A stretch of 64,000 nt of DNA from JAJYSO01 sp964586655 (GCA_964586655.1 CAZPGY010000006.1:66395-130394), one strand, 5' to 3'. Counted from the first letter of the stretch, positions 33,973-44,105 are shown. Made by a program: numbers and translations. The notes: generated by a model from the letters alone, not told the origin.

Positions 33973-36582
33973 TTAATCGTCAAACAATTTCCCCTGGCTT
34001 TCTTGGGGAGTCTCAGTTTCCTGAGCTGTTTCATTGTCGTCGGATGCTTCCTCGGTTTCTACTTCATAAGGCAAGGGATCCAATAAATTTACCTGATTTA
34101 CGGTTTCTGTAGTCAGTTGATTGCCGAGGGCGGTGATGCCTTTGACAGCTATAAACTCTTCCAAATCGATTTCATCATTGGGTTTGGCTTCTTTGCCGCG
34201 AGGTTTTCGGTATTCGATTTCCAAAACCGGTCGATAATCGGTCGCTACCAATTCGAGCTGGGTTTCTGAATGTTCCGTCACCACCAGTTCTTCCCGGTCT
34301 TTGTTTTCAATTAAAAAGCGTTTTACATAATAGCGTTCGCGCTCTCCTTCCCAATAAACGGCAGTAATTGGTTTTTCGGGAATCCATTTTTCCATGATGA
34401 CATACTCATCATTAAAATGGGTCGTCAATTCGGGGACAATGGTTTTGGCAATGCCGTCCTGGGTAATCAGTAAAATGCGATCACTACCTTTAAATTCGCC
34501 TAAAAATTCTCCGCGTTCATCAATATTAAGTCGTTTAACCGATTCATCAAACCAAATTTTTCGCGGTTTTAAGGTTGATACGCCCTCCTCTTTAAGTTCA
34601 ATGCGCTTTACCGGATGCTTGCTGACCAAATTCCCTTTTACTCCACGGCTTTTGATGGCCATATCGGCAAAATCTATATCAAACTTAAGTTTTTTCTTCT
34701 TTCCGGTTTGGCGCAAAAGAACGCTGACTACTTCGGCTTCTCCATTGGGATTGGCAGAGAAATAAAGCACCTTTGTTCCGGGTTTGCCCTTGCCCATATT
34801 ATAATCTCGGTTTCGTATAACTGAAGTGACTGCAAAGCGTTTCATGTAAACATTTCCACTTCGGCCATTGCGATACATCATATTATAAATGGTGCGTTTA
34901 TCTTTCTTTTTAAAGATTCCTACATGAATAATATTTTTTCCGATAAAGACTTTAGAATCTACTTTCACCACTTTCATCGTGCCATTTTTGGTAAAGCAAA
35001 TAATGTCATCAATCTGACTGCAATCCAATACATACTCATCTCGCCGAAGGGCGGTACCGATAAACCCTTCTTTTCTATTGACATAAAGTCGGGTATCGCG
35101 AATGACCACTTTGGTGGCTACAATATCTTCAAAAGGACGTATCTCGGTTTTGCGCTCTCGCCCTGCGCCATATTTCTCTTTAAGATTTTCATAATAAGCA
35201 ACGGCAAAGTCAATTAAATGCTCCAGGTTGTGTTTCACTTCAGCAATTTGGCCTTCTAAGGCTTCTATTTTTTCCTGAGCTTTATCCAAATCATATTTAG
35301 AAATTCTCTTAATACGAATCTCTGTTAACCTGACAATATCTTCTTCTGTTACCGGACGTTTTAAATGCTGAATATGCGGTGTTAACCCTTTGTCAATAGC
35401 CGCAATCACTCCTTCCCATGTTTCTTCTTCCTCAATATCTCGGTAGATGCGGTTTTCGATAAAAATGCGTTCCAAAGAAACAAAATGCCAACGTTCCTGT
35501 AGCTCTTCAAGTTTAATTTCGAGTTCTTTCTTGAGCAGTTCTACCGTGTGATCCGTACTTTTTTTAAGGATTTCAGAAACGCCGACAAATTGGGGGGTGT
35601 CATTGGCAATGATGCAGCCTAATGGAGAAATAGAGCGTTCGCAATAGGTGAAAGCATATAAAGCATCTATCATTTTATCGGGAGACACGTTTTTAGGCAA
35701 GTGAATTAAAATTTCCACATTTTCGGCCGTGTTGTCTTCAACGTGTTTGATTTTTATTTTGCCTTTGTCATTGGCTTTGAGAATAGAATCAATTAGTGAG
35801 GAGGTGTTGACGCCATAAGGAATTTCGGTTATGGCCAAAATATTTTTTTCACGTTGTTCTAATTTAGCGCGGACTCGAATTTTTCCGCCTCGTTTACCGT
35901 CTTGGTAGTTTTCAACATCCATGATCCCCCCGGTGGGAAAATCGGGGTAGAGTTTAAAACGCTTGCCTCGCAGATGCTTAATAGAAGCTTCAATCAATTC
36001 AATAAAATTATGGGGTAGAATTTTGGTACTCAAGCCTACGGCAATTCCTTCTGCTCCTTGTGCGAGCAGCAGCGGAAATTTCACAGGTAAATTAACCGGT
36101 TCCTTTTTACGGCCGTCATAGGAAATTTGCCATTCTGTAACCTTGGGTTCAAAAACGACATCCAGCGCAAATTTGGACAATCGTGCCTCAATATATCGGG
36201 GCGCAGCGGCACGATCGCCGGTAAAGATATTCCCCCAGTTCCCCTGGGTATCAATCAGCAGGTCTTTTTGCCCCAGCTGCACCATGGCATCCCCTATACT
36301 GGCATCTCCATGAGGGTGATATTGCATGGTGTGCCCCACAATATTGGCCACCTTGTTATAACGGCCGTCATCAAGCTCTTTCATGGCATGCATAATTCGA
36401 CGCTGTACAGGCTTAAATCCGTCTTCCATGGCCGGAACAGCGCGTTCCAAAATCACGTAAGAGGCATAATCGAGGAACCAATCCTTATACATGCCCGTAA
36501 TTCGCGTTAAGGTTTCCTGCTCTTCTTGAAATTGAGAATTATCAGAATTCAGTTCGTTTGCTTCGTGGTTGTTTTGCTCCAT
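33973..36582 (-). CDS. parC: DNA topoisomerase IV subunit A
   Basis: 869-aa breakage-reunion subunit that separates replicated chromosomes together with ParE. The N-terminal domain contains YASYVILERAVP, the quinolone-region segment HPHGDASIGDAMV and the catalytic Tyr in AAPRYIEARL (about 130). A coiled-coil follows near 435-480 (YDLDKAQEKIEALEGQIAEV), then the beta-pinwheel C-terminal domain. The extreme C-terminus is acidic (EVETEEASDDNETAQETETPQES), a Bacteroidota-type tail. It lies 86 bp after parE. Annotated as ParC rather than GyrA because the partner gene encodes a ParE-sized subunit. Confidence 0.9.
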   Translation of the reverse strand: MEQNNHEANELNSDNSQFQEEQETLTRITGMYKDWFLDYASYVILERAVPAMEDGFKPVQRRIMHAMKELDDGRYNKVANIVGHTMQYHPHGDASIGDAMVQLGQKDLLIDTQGNWGNIFTGDRAAAPRYIEARLSKFALDVVFEPKVTEWQISYDGRKKEPVNLPVKFPLLLAQGAEGIAVGLSTKILPHNFIELIEASIKHLRGKRFKLYPDFPTGGIMDVENYQDGKRGGKIRVRAKLEQREKNILAITEIPYGVNTSSLIDSILKANDKGKIKIKHVEDNTAENVEILIHLPKNVSPDKMIDALYAFTYCERSISPLGCIIANDTPQFVGVSEILKKSTDHTVELLKKELEIKLEELQERWHFVSLERIFIENRIYRDIEEEETWEGVIAAIDKGLTPHIQHLKRPVTEEDIVRLTEIRIKRISKYDLDKAQEKIEALEGQIAEVKHNLEHLIDFAVAYYENLKEKYGAGRERKTEIRPFEDIVATKVVIRDTRLYVNRKEGFIGTALRRDEYVLDCSQIDDIICFTKNGTMKVVKVDSKVFIGKNIIHVGIFKKKDKRTIYNMMYRNGRSGNVYMKRFAVTSVIRNRDYNMGKGKPGTKVLYFSANPNGEAEVVSVLLRQTGKKKKLKFDIDFADMAIKSRGVKGNLVSKHPVKRIELKEEGVSTLKPRKIWFDESVKRLNIDERGEFLGEFKGSDRILLITQDGIAKTIVPELTTHFNDEYVIMEKWIPEKPITAVYWEGERERYYVKRFLIENKDREELVVTEHSETQLELVATDYRPVLEIEYRKPRGKEAKPNDEIDLEEFIAVKGITALGNQLTTETVNQVNLLDPLPYEVETEEASDDNETAQETETPQESQGKLFDD

Positions 36583-36668
36583 TTTTTATGCTGTACAAAT
36601 ATGGATTGTTCTTTTTTATAAATCCCTGCTTCTTCTCGGAGGTATTTAGCTTTACCCCCCGCTGCGTG

Positions 36669-38534
36669 CTATTCGGCGGCTACTTCTTCTTCCTTAATGG
36701 TGTCTAAATCGGTCCTCAGATTATCAATGATAAATTTTTGGCGATCGCTGGTATTTTTTCCCATATAGAATTTTAGCAGCTGCTCAATTCCCATTTCCTT
36801 ATCCAACATCACCGGATCTAAGCGGATATTGTCTCCGATAAAATGAGTAAACTCGTCGGGAGAGATTTCGCCCAAGCCTTTAAACCGCGTAATTTCCGGT
36901 TTCCCTTTTAATTTTTGAATGGCTTCTTGCTTTTCTTGCTCCGAATAGCAATAATGGGTTTCTTTTTTATTGCGCACCCTAAACAACGGGGTCTGCAAAA
37001 TATAAAGATGTCCTTCTTTAATCAATTCCGGGAAAAACTGAAGAAAAAACGTGATGAGCAACAATCGAATGTGCATGCCGTCAACATCGGCATCTGTAGC
37101 AATTACAATGTTGTTGTACCGCAAATCTTCAATAGAATCCTCAATATTCAAGGCCGCCTGTAACAAGTTAAATTCTTCGTTTTCATAGACAATCTTTTTG
37201 GAGAGTCCATAACTGTTTAAGGGTTTTCCTTTAAGACTAAAAACGGCTTGGGTATTGACCTTACGCGACTTGGTAATACTTCCGCTTGCCGAGTCGCCCT
37301 CTGTAATAAACAAGGTGCTCTCCAAATGGCCTTCTTTTTTAGTATCGCCGAGGTGTATTCGGCAATCCCGTAATTTTTTATTGTGCAAACTGGCTTTTTT
37401 AGCCCGTTTTTTAGCCAGTTTCCTAATGCCTTTTAAGTCTTTTCGCTCCCGTTCGGCCTGAAGGATTTTCCGTTGCAAGCGTTCGGCTACTTCCTCATGA
37501 CGATGCAGGTAATTATCGAGGTTGCGTTTGACAAAATCCATCACATAGGTACGCACCGTAGGATGATTTCCGCCCATATCTTTAGACCCCAATTTTGTTT
37601 TGGTTTGGCTTTCAAAAACGGGCTCCATCACCTTTATACTCAAGGCAGCTACAATAGATTTTCGAATGTCGTTGGTGTTGTAATTTTTATCATAAAACTC
37701 ACGAATGGTTTTTACCAAACCTTCCCGGAAGGCATTTTGATGGGTTCCGCCCTGGGTAGTATGTTGACCATTGACAAAGGAGTGATATTCTTCGCTATAC
37801 TGACTTTTGTTATAGGTGATGGCCACTTCAATATCGTCACCGCGCATGTGAATAATGGGAAACATGCGGTTTTCTTCTTTGATACTATCAGCCAAAAGAT
37901 CTTTTAAACCGTCTTCAGAATAGAATTTCTCTCCATTAAACACAAGCGTCAACCCCGGGTTGAGGTAAACGTAGTTTTTAAGCAATTTCTCGACGTACTC
38001 CTTGCGGTACTTGTATTTTTTAAAGATTTTCTCATCCGGTACAAAGGTGACCTTTGTCCCTTTTCGTCGAGAAGTCTCTTCCAGTTTTTCGACTTCTATT
38101 AAGGTTCCTTGTTCAAATTCTGCAGCTACAGACTTGCCGTCGCGATTGGATTCGACTCGAAAATAAGACGAAAGCGCATTAACCGCTTTGGTACCTACGC
38201 CGTTTAGACCCACGGATTTTTTAAAGGCTTTGGTGTCATATTTTCCTCCCGTGTTCATTTTGGACACCACATCGACTACTTTTCCCAACGGAATGCCGCG
38301 ACCGTAATCACGAACAATGACCCGCTGTCCTTGGATGGAAACTTCGATGGTTTTTCCGGCTCCCATGACAAATTCATCTATGGAATTGTCAATCACTTCT
38401 TTAAGTAAGATATAAATACCGTCATCTGAACTGGAACCATCGCCCAGCTTTCCGATGTACATGCCGGGACGCATTTGGATATGCTCTTTCCAATCCAGAG
38501 ATTTGATATTTTCTTCAGTATATTTTGTTGCCAT
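36669..38534 (-). CDS. parE: DNA topoisomerase IV subunit B
   Basis: 621-aa ATPase subunit of topoisomerase IV. The GHKL ATPase domain shows EVIDNSIDEFVMGAG, RDYGRGIPLGK and GLNGVGTKAVNALS. The transducer region has QTKTKLGSKD. The TOPRIM domain shows EGDSASGS and ATDADVDGMHIR, and a zinc-free C-terminal block with RFKGLGEISPDEF. The start at 38534 gives the MATKYTEENIKSLDWKEHI beginning seen in the family. Transcribed ahead of parC, with a -7 box at 38646-38653. Confidence 0.93.
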   Translation of the reverse strand: MATKYTEENIKSLDWKEHIQMRPGMYIGKLGDGSSSDDGIYILLKEVIDNSIDEFVMGAGKTIEVSIQGQRVIVRDYGRGIPLGKVVDVVSKMNTGGKYDTKAFKKSVGLNGVGTKAVNALSSYFRVESNRDGKSVAAEFEQGTLIEVEKLEETSRRKGTKVTFVPDEKIFKKYKYRKEYVEKLLKNYVYLNPGLTLVFNGEKFYSEDGLKDLLADSIKEENRMFPIIHMRGDDIEVAITYNKSQYSEEYHSFVNGQHTTQGGTHQNAFREGLVKTIREFYDKNYNTNDIRKSIVAALSIKVMEPVFESQTKTKLGSKDMGGNHPTVRTYVMDFVKRNLDNYLHRHEEVAERLQRKILQAERERKDLKGIRKLAKKRAKKASLHNKKLRDCRIHLGDTKKEGHLESTLFITEGDSASGSITKSRKVNTQAVFSLKGKPLNSYGLSKKIVYENEEFNLLQAALNIEDSIEDLRYNNIVIATDADVDGMHIRLLLITFFLQFFPELIKEGHLYILQTPLFRVRNKKETHYCYSEQEKQEAIQKLKGKPEITRFKGLGEISPDEFTHFIGDNIRLDPVMLDKEMGIEQLLKFYMGKNTSDRQKFIIDNLRTDLDTIKEEEVAAE

Positions 38535-38645
38535 AAATCTCGGTTACGCCCCTAATATAATGAACTCATTTAAATTTCCCATAAAGTAGATGCAAATTTC
38601 AGGTGTTCTTCCGCTTAGAAAGGAACGAGTACGTTTTATAAACTA

Positions 38646-38653
38646 CAAATATA
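38646..38653 (-). promoter_or_regulatory. -7 box for parE-parC
   Basis: CAAATATA is TATATTTG on the minus strand, about 112 bp before the parE start codon. Confidence 0.45.
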
Positions 38654-38758
38654 AAAATAGTTTAGGGAAATATCTCGCAGAATTTACAGTTATGAAGGCT
38701 TGGTTTTTCAAGGCTATAGGAGCCAAATTATTATTGTGCAACAAAGACCACAATTTAT

Positions 38759-39688
38759 TCATAAGGGAGAGGATTGACGGTCAGAAACCGATTTAAGCAA
38801 TTCAACCCTCAGGAATATCTCATGAGACCCACTGTTGTAATGCATCAATTCACTAAGGGCATAATCATAGGCATACCCCAGCATAAGATACTCATTGATT
38901 TGAAATCCGGCTAAGAAACTTACCGCTGTGTTCAACCGATATCCCACCCCAAGGCTCACTTTTTCATACAAAAGGGTATTCACTGCCAGGTCTAACGAAA
39001 GTGGAGCTCCGGCCACTCCTTTTAGTATGGCAATGGGTTTTAGCAAAACATTCTTGTTCAAGGTAAAGACATATCCTCCCATCAAATAAAAGTGTGTTCT
39101 TTCATCGGCTATCGAAATTTTTACTTCGTTGTAATGTTTGGTTTCCAAAAAATTGGGTGTCGATAATCCTATATACCATTTATGGGTGTAAAAATAAATC
39201 CCTGCCCCCAGCACGGGCCTGACCACATGAGTCATATTGAGGTGGAGGTTGCTGCGATCATAAATATTGAGCTTATTAGGGTCTAAGTTTAACGTACTTA
39301 TACCGGCTTTTATTCCAAATGCTATCTGAATATTTGTTTTAGGGATCAAAACATAAGAAAAATTGGCCGCCAAGAGATTTTTATCGGAAGGGCCAATCTG
39401 ATCATTCATAAACTCGAGTCCCAATCCCACTTTCTGTTCTTTTCCCACCGGAGTGTGCAACGACAGGTTTAAAGTCTTGGGAGCTCCTTCTATTCCTACC
39501 CACTGATTACGATAAAGGGCAAGAACGCTCAGCCTCCCCCGTTGTCCGGTATAAGCGGGATTGTATTGCATGGTGTTGTACCTATAAGTAGTGTATTGCG
39601 AATATTGCTGTCCCCATATTTCATCGGACCATAAAGCACCAAAACCGAAGAAAACCAACAAGAAAAATGTAAAATTAAGGTTTTTCAT
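38759..39688 (-). CDS. PorP/SprF family T9SS membrane protein
   Basis: 309-aa outer-membrane protein of the PorP/SprF family. The signal peptide reads FFLLVFFGFGALWSDE with cleavage near IWGQ. The family start QYSQYTTYRYNTMQYNPAYTG is diagnostic, and the rest is a 14-strand-type barrel (LNLSLHTPVGKEQKVGLG, PVLGAGIYFYTHKWYIGLS). Such proteins are required for secretion or attachment of T9SS type B (CHU_C) cargo. Here it is 7 bp downstream of a gene for just such a cargo, so the two are almost certainly a functional pair. Confidence 0.9.
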   Translation of the reverse strand: MKNLNFTFFLLVFFGFGALWSDEIWGQQYSQYTTYRYNTMQYNPAYTGQRGRLSVLALYRNQWVGIEGAPKTLNLSLHTPVGKEQKVGLGLEFMNDQIGPSDKNLLAANFSYVLIPKTNIQIAFGIKAGISTLNLDPNKLNIYDRSNLHLNMTHVVRPVLGAGIYFYTHKWYIGLSTPNFLETKHYNEVKISIADERTHFYLMGGYVFTLNKNVLLKPIAILKGVAGAPLSLDLAVNTLLYEKVSLGVGYRLNTAVSFLAGFQINEYLMLGYAYDYALSELMHYNSGSHEIFLRVELLKSVSDRQSSPL

Positions 39689-39695
39689 AGGTCAA

Positions 39696-40928
39696 TTAGC
39701 TTCCTTCAAGATACACATACCCCAACTTCTGATGTTGGGTCTTATGGGCTCCTGAACCGGTTTGATAGTTGATGATATAATAATAGGTTCCGGTGGGCAG
39801 AGAATTTTGTCTGGCAATGGTCAACCGGCCGCCGGAATAACCATCAAACACCGCACCCTGCGGACCATAGACTGTAGATTCAAATACCTTAACCCCCCAC
39901 CGGTTATAAACACTTACTTTAATAATTTCAGCACAAGAAGATTGGATGCGCATATAATTGTTTTGGCCGGCGCCGGCTACTTTCACCAGGTTAAACACCT
40001 CAATCTCACAAGCCTGCTCTGCTTTGGCAATACGTCCTAACGTGAGCACTTCATATTCCCCAATTGCTGCGGTAATGGTTTTGTTGCTTTTGTCGATATT
40101 TCCATGCATATTAACCCATTGCTGTTGTGCCGCATCCCAACCCACAACAATTAGCGTTTCTTTTTCCGCAGCCTTAATAAACTCTATCGGCGTGGTTTGT
40201 AAATCCCAAGAAAGACTGGCCAATTGCAAAGTACCGTTATGAGTCGCTTTTTTAAGGATCCAATATTCCTTGTCATTTATCTGTTCAATAGTAGATTCCT
40301 TCTGATGATGTGGATAATGTAGCGCAGAGTTGCCATAAAAATAAGTAGCGGTATAAAGTCCGGTCAATCCCACAGGATGGATTCCTGCAAAACGGTAATA
40401 TCCTTTATGTCCAACGGGATAAATAAAAGCCGTATCCCCATATTTTTGAACCGATCCGTTTACATGACTGTAATTGGAAGCGTTGATTGAAGTAGCTTGA
40501 TGTCCAAAAATAAACCGACCGTTAAAGTCGCGATTATTGACTATTCCCCTCAAGAAATTAACTCGTCCTTCTGCCTGCACGACTCCATACAGTTCGAAGG
40601 ATTCAGGCTGACTGTTGTTGTTAAAACTCAGGTTATAAAAATAAATGATTTTTGAGCCGGTCAATACTTGCACCCGGTTACCAACAAACGCACTGTATCC
40701 GGTATTGCCGAGGTAATCAAAGACCCCATCATTATTAAGGTCATTATAGAAATAAGCGTTACCGTCATTGTAAAACTCTGCTCCATTCTTATTGTCGAAA
40801 GTAGATACTACCGAATATTGGGTATTCGGACTGAGATAGGCTACCCCAAAATTGACCACTTGTGCCCCTCCCCGAAGTGAGAAGAACAGCCCTGTCAAAG
40901 ACGCTATGTATAATAGTCTTCTTACCAT
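39696..40928 (-). CDS. T9SS type B (gliding-motility C-terminal) cargo protein
   Basis: 410-aa secreted protein. Signal peptide about 1-22 (LFFSLRGGAQ). The long N-terminal part (about 25-300) is beta-rich with no recognised catalytic motif. The C-terminal about 90 residues are a CHU_C/type B sorting domain: EVFNLVKVAGAGQNNYMRI, VYNRWGVKVFESTVYG, GRLTIARQNSLPTGTYYYIINY and LGYVYLEG. It is first in a two-gene unit with the PorP/SprF protein. The repeated GNTGYSAFVGNRVQVLTGSK-type strands suggest a structural or adhesive role, but this is not established. Confidence 0.85.
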   Translation of the reverse strand: MVRRLLYIASLTGLFFSLRGGAQVVNFGVAYLSPNTQYSVVSTFDNKNGAEFYNDGNAYFYNDLNNDGVFDYLGNTGYSAFVGNRVQVLTGSKIIYFYNLSFNNNSQPESFELYGVVQAEGRVNFLRGIVNNRDFNGRFIFGHQATSINASNYSHVNGSVQKYGDTAFIYPVGHKGYYRFAGIHPVGLTGLYTATYFYGNSALHYPHHQKESTIEQINDKEYWILKKATHNGTLQLASLSWDLQTTPIEFIKAAEKETLIVVGWDAAQQQWVNMHGNIDKSNKTITAAIGEYEVLTLGRIAKAEQACEIEVFNLVKVAGAGQNNYMRIQSSCAEIIKVSVYNRWGVKVFESTVYGPQGAVFDGYSGGRLTIARQNSLPTGTYYYIINYQTGSGAHKTQHQKLGYVYLEGS

Positions 40929-40988
40929 CCTTATTTAAAAGTAAAGCTGTTTTAGTCATCAATTATTACTACTTGATTTACTGAATTG

Positions 40989-41130
40989 ATACCAATTGGA
41001 CCTACAAATGGGTCCGGTATTTATGTATAAATGTCAAACTTCTGCGTTAATCCCACACGTGCGGGACGTCATCATTAAGACCATGCCTGCGCCTATATCT
41101 ACCGACAAGTTGAGTTTTTTGTAAATTACC
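40989..41130 (+). repeat. E1 repeat, partial
   Basis: Begins ATACCAATTGGACCTACAAA, then TATTTATGTATAAATGTCAA, the palindrome CACACGTGCGGG and CCATGCCTGCGCC. The right terminus has decayed, so the end coordinate is approximate. Confidence 0.65.
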
Positions 41131-41205
41131 AAAAAAAGTGATATTATCCTATTTTTAACACATTTATCTGGGGGGAGTAAGTCGTTGGTTTTTGCAATGA
41201 GACAT

Positions 41206-41250
41206 AAAAAAACCGGGATGATCCTAAATTTATTAGATTCCCGGTTTTTC
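41206..41250 (-). terminator. Terminator of the thiolase gene
   Basis: AAAAAACCGGGA and TTCCCGGTTTTT pair around a 19-nt loop. It lies 36 bp past the thiolase stop on the minus strand, with T-rich sequence on the transcribed strand. Confidence 0.7.
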
Positions 41251-41285
41251 ATCTCTTTGCTATAAAGAGCGGTGTAGGTTGTGAA

Positions 41286-42497
41286 TTACAAAGTCACATT
41301 TTCAATCACTGCGGCATAACCTTGTCCTACTCCAACACACATGGTAACGAGGGCATATTTTTTGCCGGTGAGTTCTAATTCCAAAGCAGCAGAATAACAA
41401 ATTCGGGTTCCGGTAACCCCCAAAGGATGGCCAATAGCTATGGCACCGCCATTGGGATTTAATCGAGGGTCATCATCTTTGAGTCCCCATTCGCGAATAC
41501 AGGCCAAGCTTTGAGAAGCGAAAGCTTCATTGAGTTCGATTACATCCATATCCTCCATAGTTAAGCCGGCTTTTTCCAAGGCTTTTAAGGAAGATTTTAC
41601 CGGGCCAATGCCCATGATGCGTGGTTCTACTCCCACGACAGCAGAGCTCAATATTTTGGCTTTGGGTTTCAATCCATATTTTTCAACGGCGTTTTCAGAA
41701 GCAATAAGGGTTGCCGCAGCTCCATCATTCAATCCTGAAGAATTTCCGGCTGTGACAGAACCTCCTTCTTTTTTAAAGGCCGGTCTCAGTTTTGCTAAAA
41801 TTTCTTTGGTGGTATTGGGGCGAATAAACTCATCCTTATCAAACAGCAAGGGTTCTTGTTTACGTCGGGGAATTTCAACCGGCATAATTTCTTTGGCCAA
41901 ACGCCCGTTTTCGCGTGCTTTCGCAGCCTTCATTTGACTCCAATAAGCAAAAGCGTCTTGGTCTTCACGAGAAATTCCGTATTTCTCTACCAGGTTTTCT
42001 GCGGTATTACCCATTCCATCGGTTCCATATTTTTCGTGCATCTTAGGGTTGACAAAACGCCATCCAAAGCTGGTGTCATACATTTTAGCATCTGTTCCAT
42101 AAGCGGAGGCAGGTTTGGAAATGGCATAGGGACCGCGCGTCATGTGCTCTACCCCTCCTGAAATAAACAAATCGCCATCACCGGCTTTAATGGCTCGGTT
42201 GGCATGAATCATTGAAGAGAGGCCACTGCTGCAGAGTCGGTTTACCGTTTCTCCGGGAACGGTAAACGGCATTCCGGCCAAAAGCAAACACATTCTGGCC
42301 ACATTCCTATTGTCTTCTCCGGCTTGATTGGCACAGCCCATAATTACATCATCAAAGTCTTCTTGGGGAATATTCGGATTTCGTTTTAGAATTTCCTTGA
42401 TTACCATCGCCCCCAAATCATCAGTTCTTATGGGAGAAAGACTGCCTTTAAATTTTCCAATTGGCGTTCTGATACCGTCTATAATATACGAGTTCAT
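41286..42497 (-). CDS. Acetyl-CoA C-acyltransferase (thiolase)
   Basis: 403-aa thiolase that cleaves or forms 3-oxoacyl-CoA. Catalytic residues are in place: nucleophile Cys in NRLCSSGL (Cys 89), His in NGGAIAIGHPLG (His about 357) and Cys in MCVGVGQG (Cys about 387). The length and N-terminus SYIIDGIRTPIGKFKGSLS match degradative thiolases of the FadA/PcaF type. No other beta-oxidation gene is adjacent, so the pathway (fatty acid or aromatic) cannot be fixed. A terminator follows. Confidence 0.9.
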   Translation of the reverse strand: MNSYIIDGIRTPIGKFKGSLSPIRTDDLGAMVIKEILKRNPNIPQEDFDDVIMGCANQAGEDNRNVARMCLLLAGMPFTVPGETVNRLCSSGLSSMIHANRAIKAGDGDLFISGGVEHMTRGPYAISKPASAYGTDAKMYDTSFGWRFVNPKMHEKYGTDGMGNTAENLVEKYGISREDQDAFAYWSQMKAAKARENGRLAKEIMPVEIPRRKQEPLLFDKDEFIRPNTTKEILAKLRPAFKKEGGSVTAGNSSGLNDGAAATLIASENAVEKYGLKPKAKILSSAVVGVEPRIMGIGPVKSSLKALEKAGLTMEDMDVIELNEAFASQSLACIREWGLKDDDPRLNPNGGAIAIGHPLGVTGTRICYSAALELELTGKKYALVTMCVGVGQGYAAVIENVTL

Positions 42498-42689
42498 AAA
42501 TTAATTTTTATTTTTTAATATTAAATTTTATAAGCCTAAGAGCCGATTAGGACTCATCAAAAATGGATAGCCCAAACTTACGGAAAAATTTATTCTTTTT
42601 TTCTTAATTTTAAATCCCCTCAATTCAATAGATAAATTTGGGTTGTCTTTTTTCCGATAAGATTAAGCAAGACCTAACCAACTTCAGAA

Positions 42690-43835
42690 TTAAGATTTCA
42701 TAAAATCCTCTTGCAACAAACGTTTTATCGGGCGTTGTACCAAATGGGCCGGTAAACTTTTAAACAATTGATTTCGCAGTCTCACCAAAAACTCTTTGTC
42801 GAGCTGTGCTAATTTTCCGGCTCGTCTTGAGTTTTTGATAATGTATCGATTGCGGTTTAAGCGCCTTCGTTCAAAATTTTGACAGGCGGTCCACCAATCA
42901 TGTTGTCGCAATTCGTCTTGCAATATAGCCACATCTTCAACAGCCATACAGGCTCCTTGTCCCATATTGGGAGTAGTTGCATGTGCCGCATCGCCTATTA
43001 GTAAAACACGATCGACATGAAACTTTGAAATTGGATCAATATCGAGCACCGGCATGCCAATCAAATCTTTGTCTTTGCTTTGTCTCAACAGCTGAGGAAT
43101 AGGATCGGGATAGGCGGCAAACTGCTTTTGCAATTCCTGTATGTCAAAATGATTTGGGGCAGATTTAGCATTAATACAAGCAAACCAATAAAATTGATTT
43201 TGAAGCAAAGGAGTGATTCCAAATCGCCCGTTTTTGTCCCAAACCGCCATACTGCCCTCCAGGGTCAGTTGCGGATCCTTTATCACTTGTCGCCAGCACC
43301 AATAACCGGCATACTTGGGAGGGGAATTGGGGATGATTTCCTGTCGAACCCGTGAACCCAGCCCATCAGCACCAATCACAAAATCAAAACATTGTCGCGT
43401 TCCATCGGTAAAACTGATTGTTACCTTCGCTTCTTGAAGGGCTACTCTCTCCAAGCGTTTTTGGGTATAAATTGGCGTATCTTGCACCCGCTCGAGCAAC
43501 AATTGATGTAAATCGGCTCGATGTACAGCATAATTCCCGATTCCATAATTTTTTCTAAGGGCATCGACATCAATAGTGATGAGGGGCATTTTTTGGGCAT
43601 CATAGATCACAAAGGAAGGCAGGGGATTGCTAATATCCTTTACCGCATCGGCCAGCCCGAGATAATCAAAGGCTTTAAGGGCATTGGCAGCCAAGCCCAT
43701 TCCCGCTCCAATACCACGCAGTGTGTCTCCCGCTTCAAACACACACACTTCATAGCCTTGTTCTTTTAATACCGGCACAACACTTAATCCGGCAATACCG
43801 GCACCAATTACCGCAACTGTCGATTTTTTATCCAT
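42690..43835 (-). CDS. FAD-dependent aromatic-type monooxygenase
   Basis: 381-aa group A flavoprotein hydroxylase. The N-terminal dinucleotide fold GAGIAGLSVVPVLKEQGYEVCVFEAG, the GADGLGSRVRQ (DG) motif near 155 and the GD motif LIGDAAHATTPNMGQGACMAVEDV near 275 are all intact. These define the UbiH/PHBH/TetX superfamily. The substrate is unknown; it could modify an aromatic metabolite or a xenobiotic. No membrane segment. It has a -7 box just upstream and is divergent from the NDH-2 gene. Confidence 0.88.
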   Translation of the reverse strand: MDKKSTVAVIGAGIAGLSVVPVLKEQGYEVCVFEAGDTLRGIGAGMGLAANALKAFDYLGLADAVKDISNPLPSFVIYDAQKMPLITIDVDALRKNYGIGNYAVHRADLHQLLLERVQDTPIYTQKRLERVALQEAKVTISFTDGTRQCFDFVIGADGLGSRVRQEIIPNSPPKYAGYWCWRQVIKDPQLTLEGSMAVWDKNGRFGITPLLQNQFYWFACINAKSAPNHFDIQELQKQFAAYPDPIPQLLRQSKDKDLIGMPVLDIDPISKFHVDRVLLIGDAAHATTPNMGQGACMAVEDVAILQDELRQHDWWTACQNFERRRLNRNRYIIKNSRRAGKLAQLDKEFLVRLRNQLFKSLPAHLVQRPIKRLLQEDFMKS

Positions 43836-43857
43836 TCCACCAATTTATATTACAAAA

Positions 43858-43865
43858 CAAAGTTA
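43858..43865 (-). promoter_or_regulatory. -7 box of the monooxygenase gene
   Basis: CAAAGTTA is TAACTTTG on the minus strand, 22 bp before the start codon. Confidence 0.6.
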
Positions 43866-43876
43866 AAGAAGTGTAC

Positions 43877-44105
43877 TACTAAATCCACATACAAAACAAA
43901 CCAATATCCAGATAAAAATTTCAAAATCTCTGCATTTCGATTTCGTGGTTATCGAGCGAAGTCGAGATGCTCAATACAGGCTAAATACGCGTCATAACTA
44001 AGGCTGTTTCTGCGCCTGTGCCTGCCGACGAGGCAGGCTTTTCACCTTGACCTTTAAAATTTTTAATACCGAATCTTTGGCCTATTTTATAAATGGGTTT
44101 GGTAT
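43877..44105 (+). repeat. E1 repeat, enlarged copy (about 229 bp)
   Basis: The right end TTATAAATGGGTTTGGTAT is well kept; the left end (CACATACAAAACAAACCAAT) is decayed. Compared with 21802 the copy is longer, with an added GTTATCGAGCGAAGTCGAGA segment near 43950-43970 and a GCCTGCC-GACGA-GGCAGGC hairpin near 44030-44048. It fills most of the divergent gap between the monooxygenase and NDH-2 genes. Confidence 0.65.

Larger units (their letters stand above)
40929..41285. other. 357-bp gap: E1 copy and terminator
   Basis: Holds the promoter side of the type B cargo gene, an E1 copy at 40989-41130 and the thiolase terminator at 41206-41250. No coding frame is supported. Confidence 0.6.
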
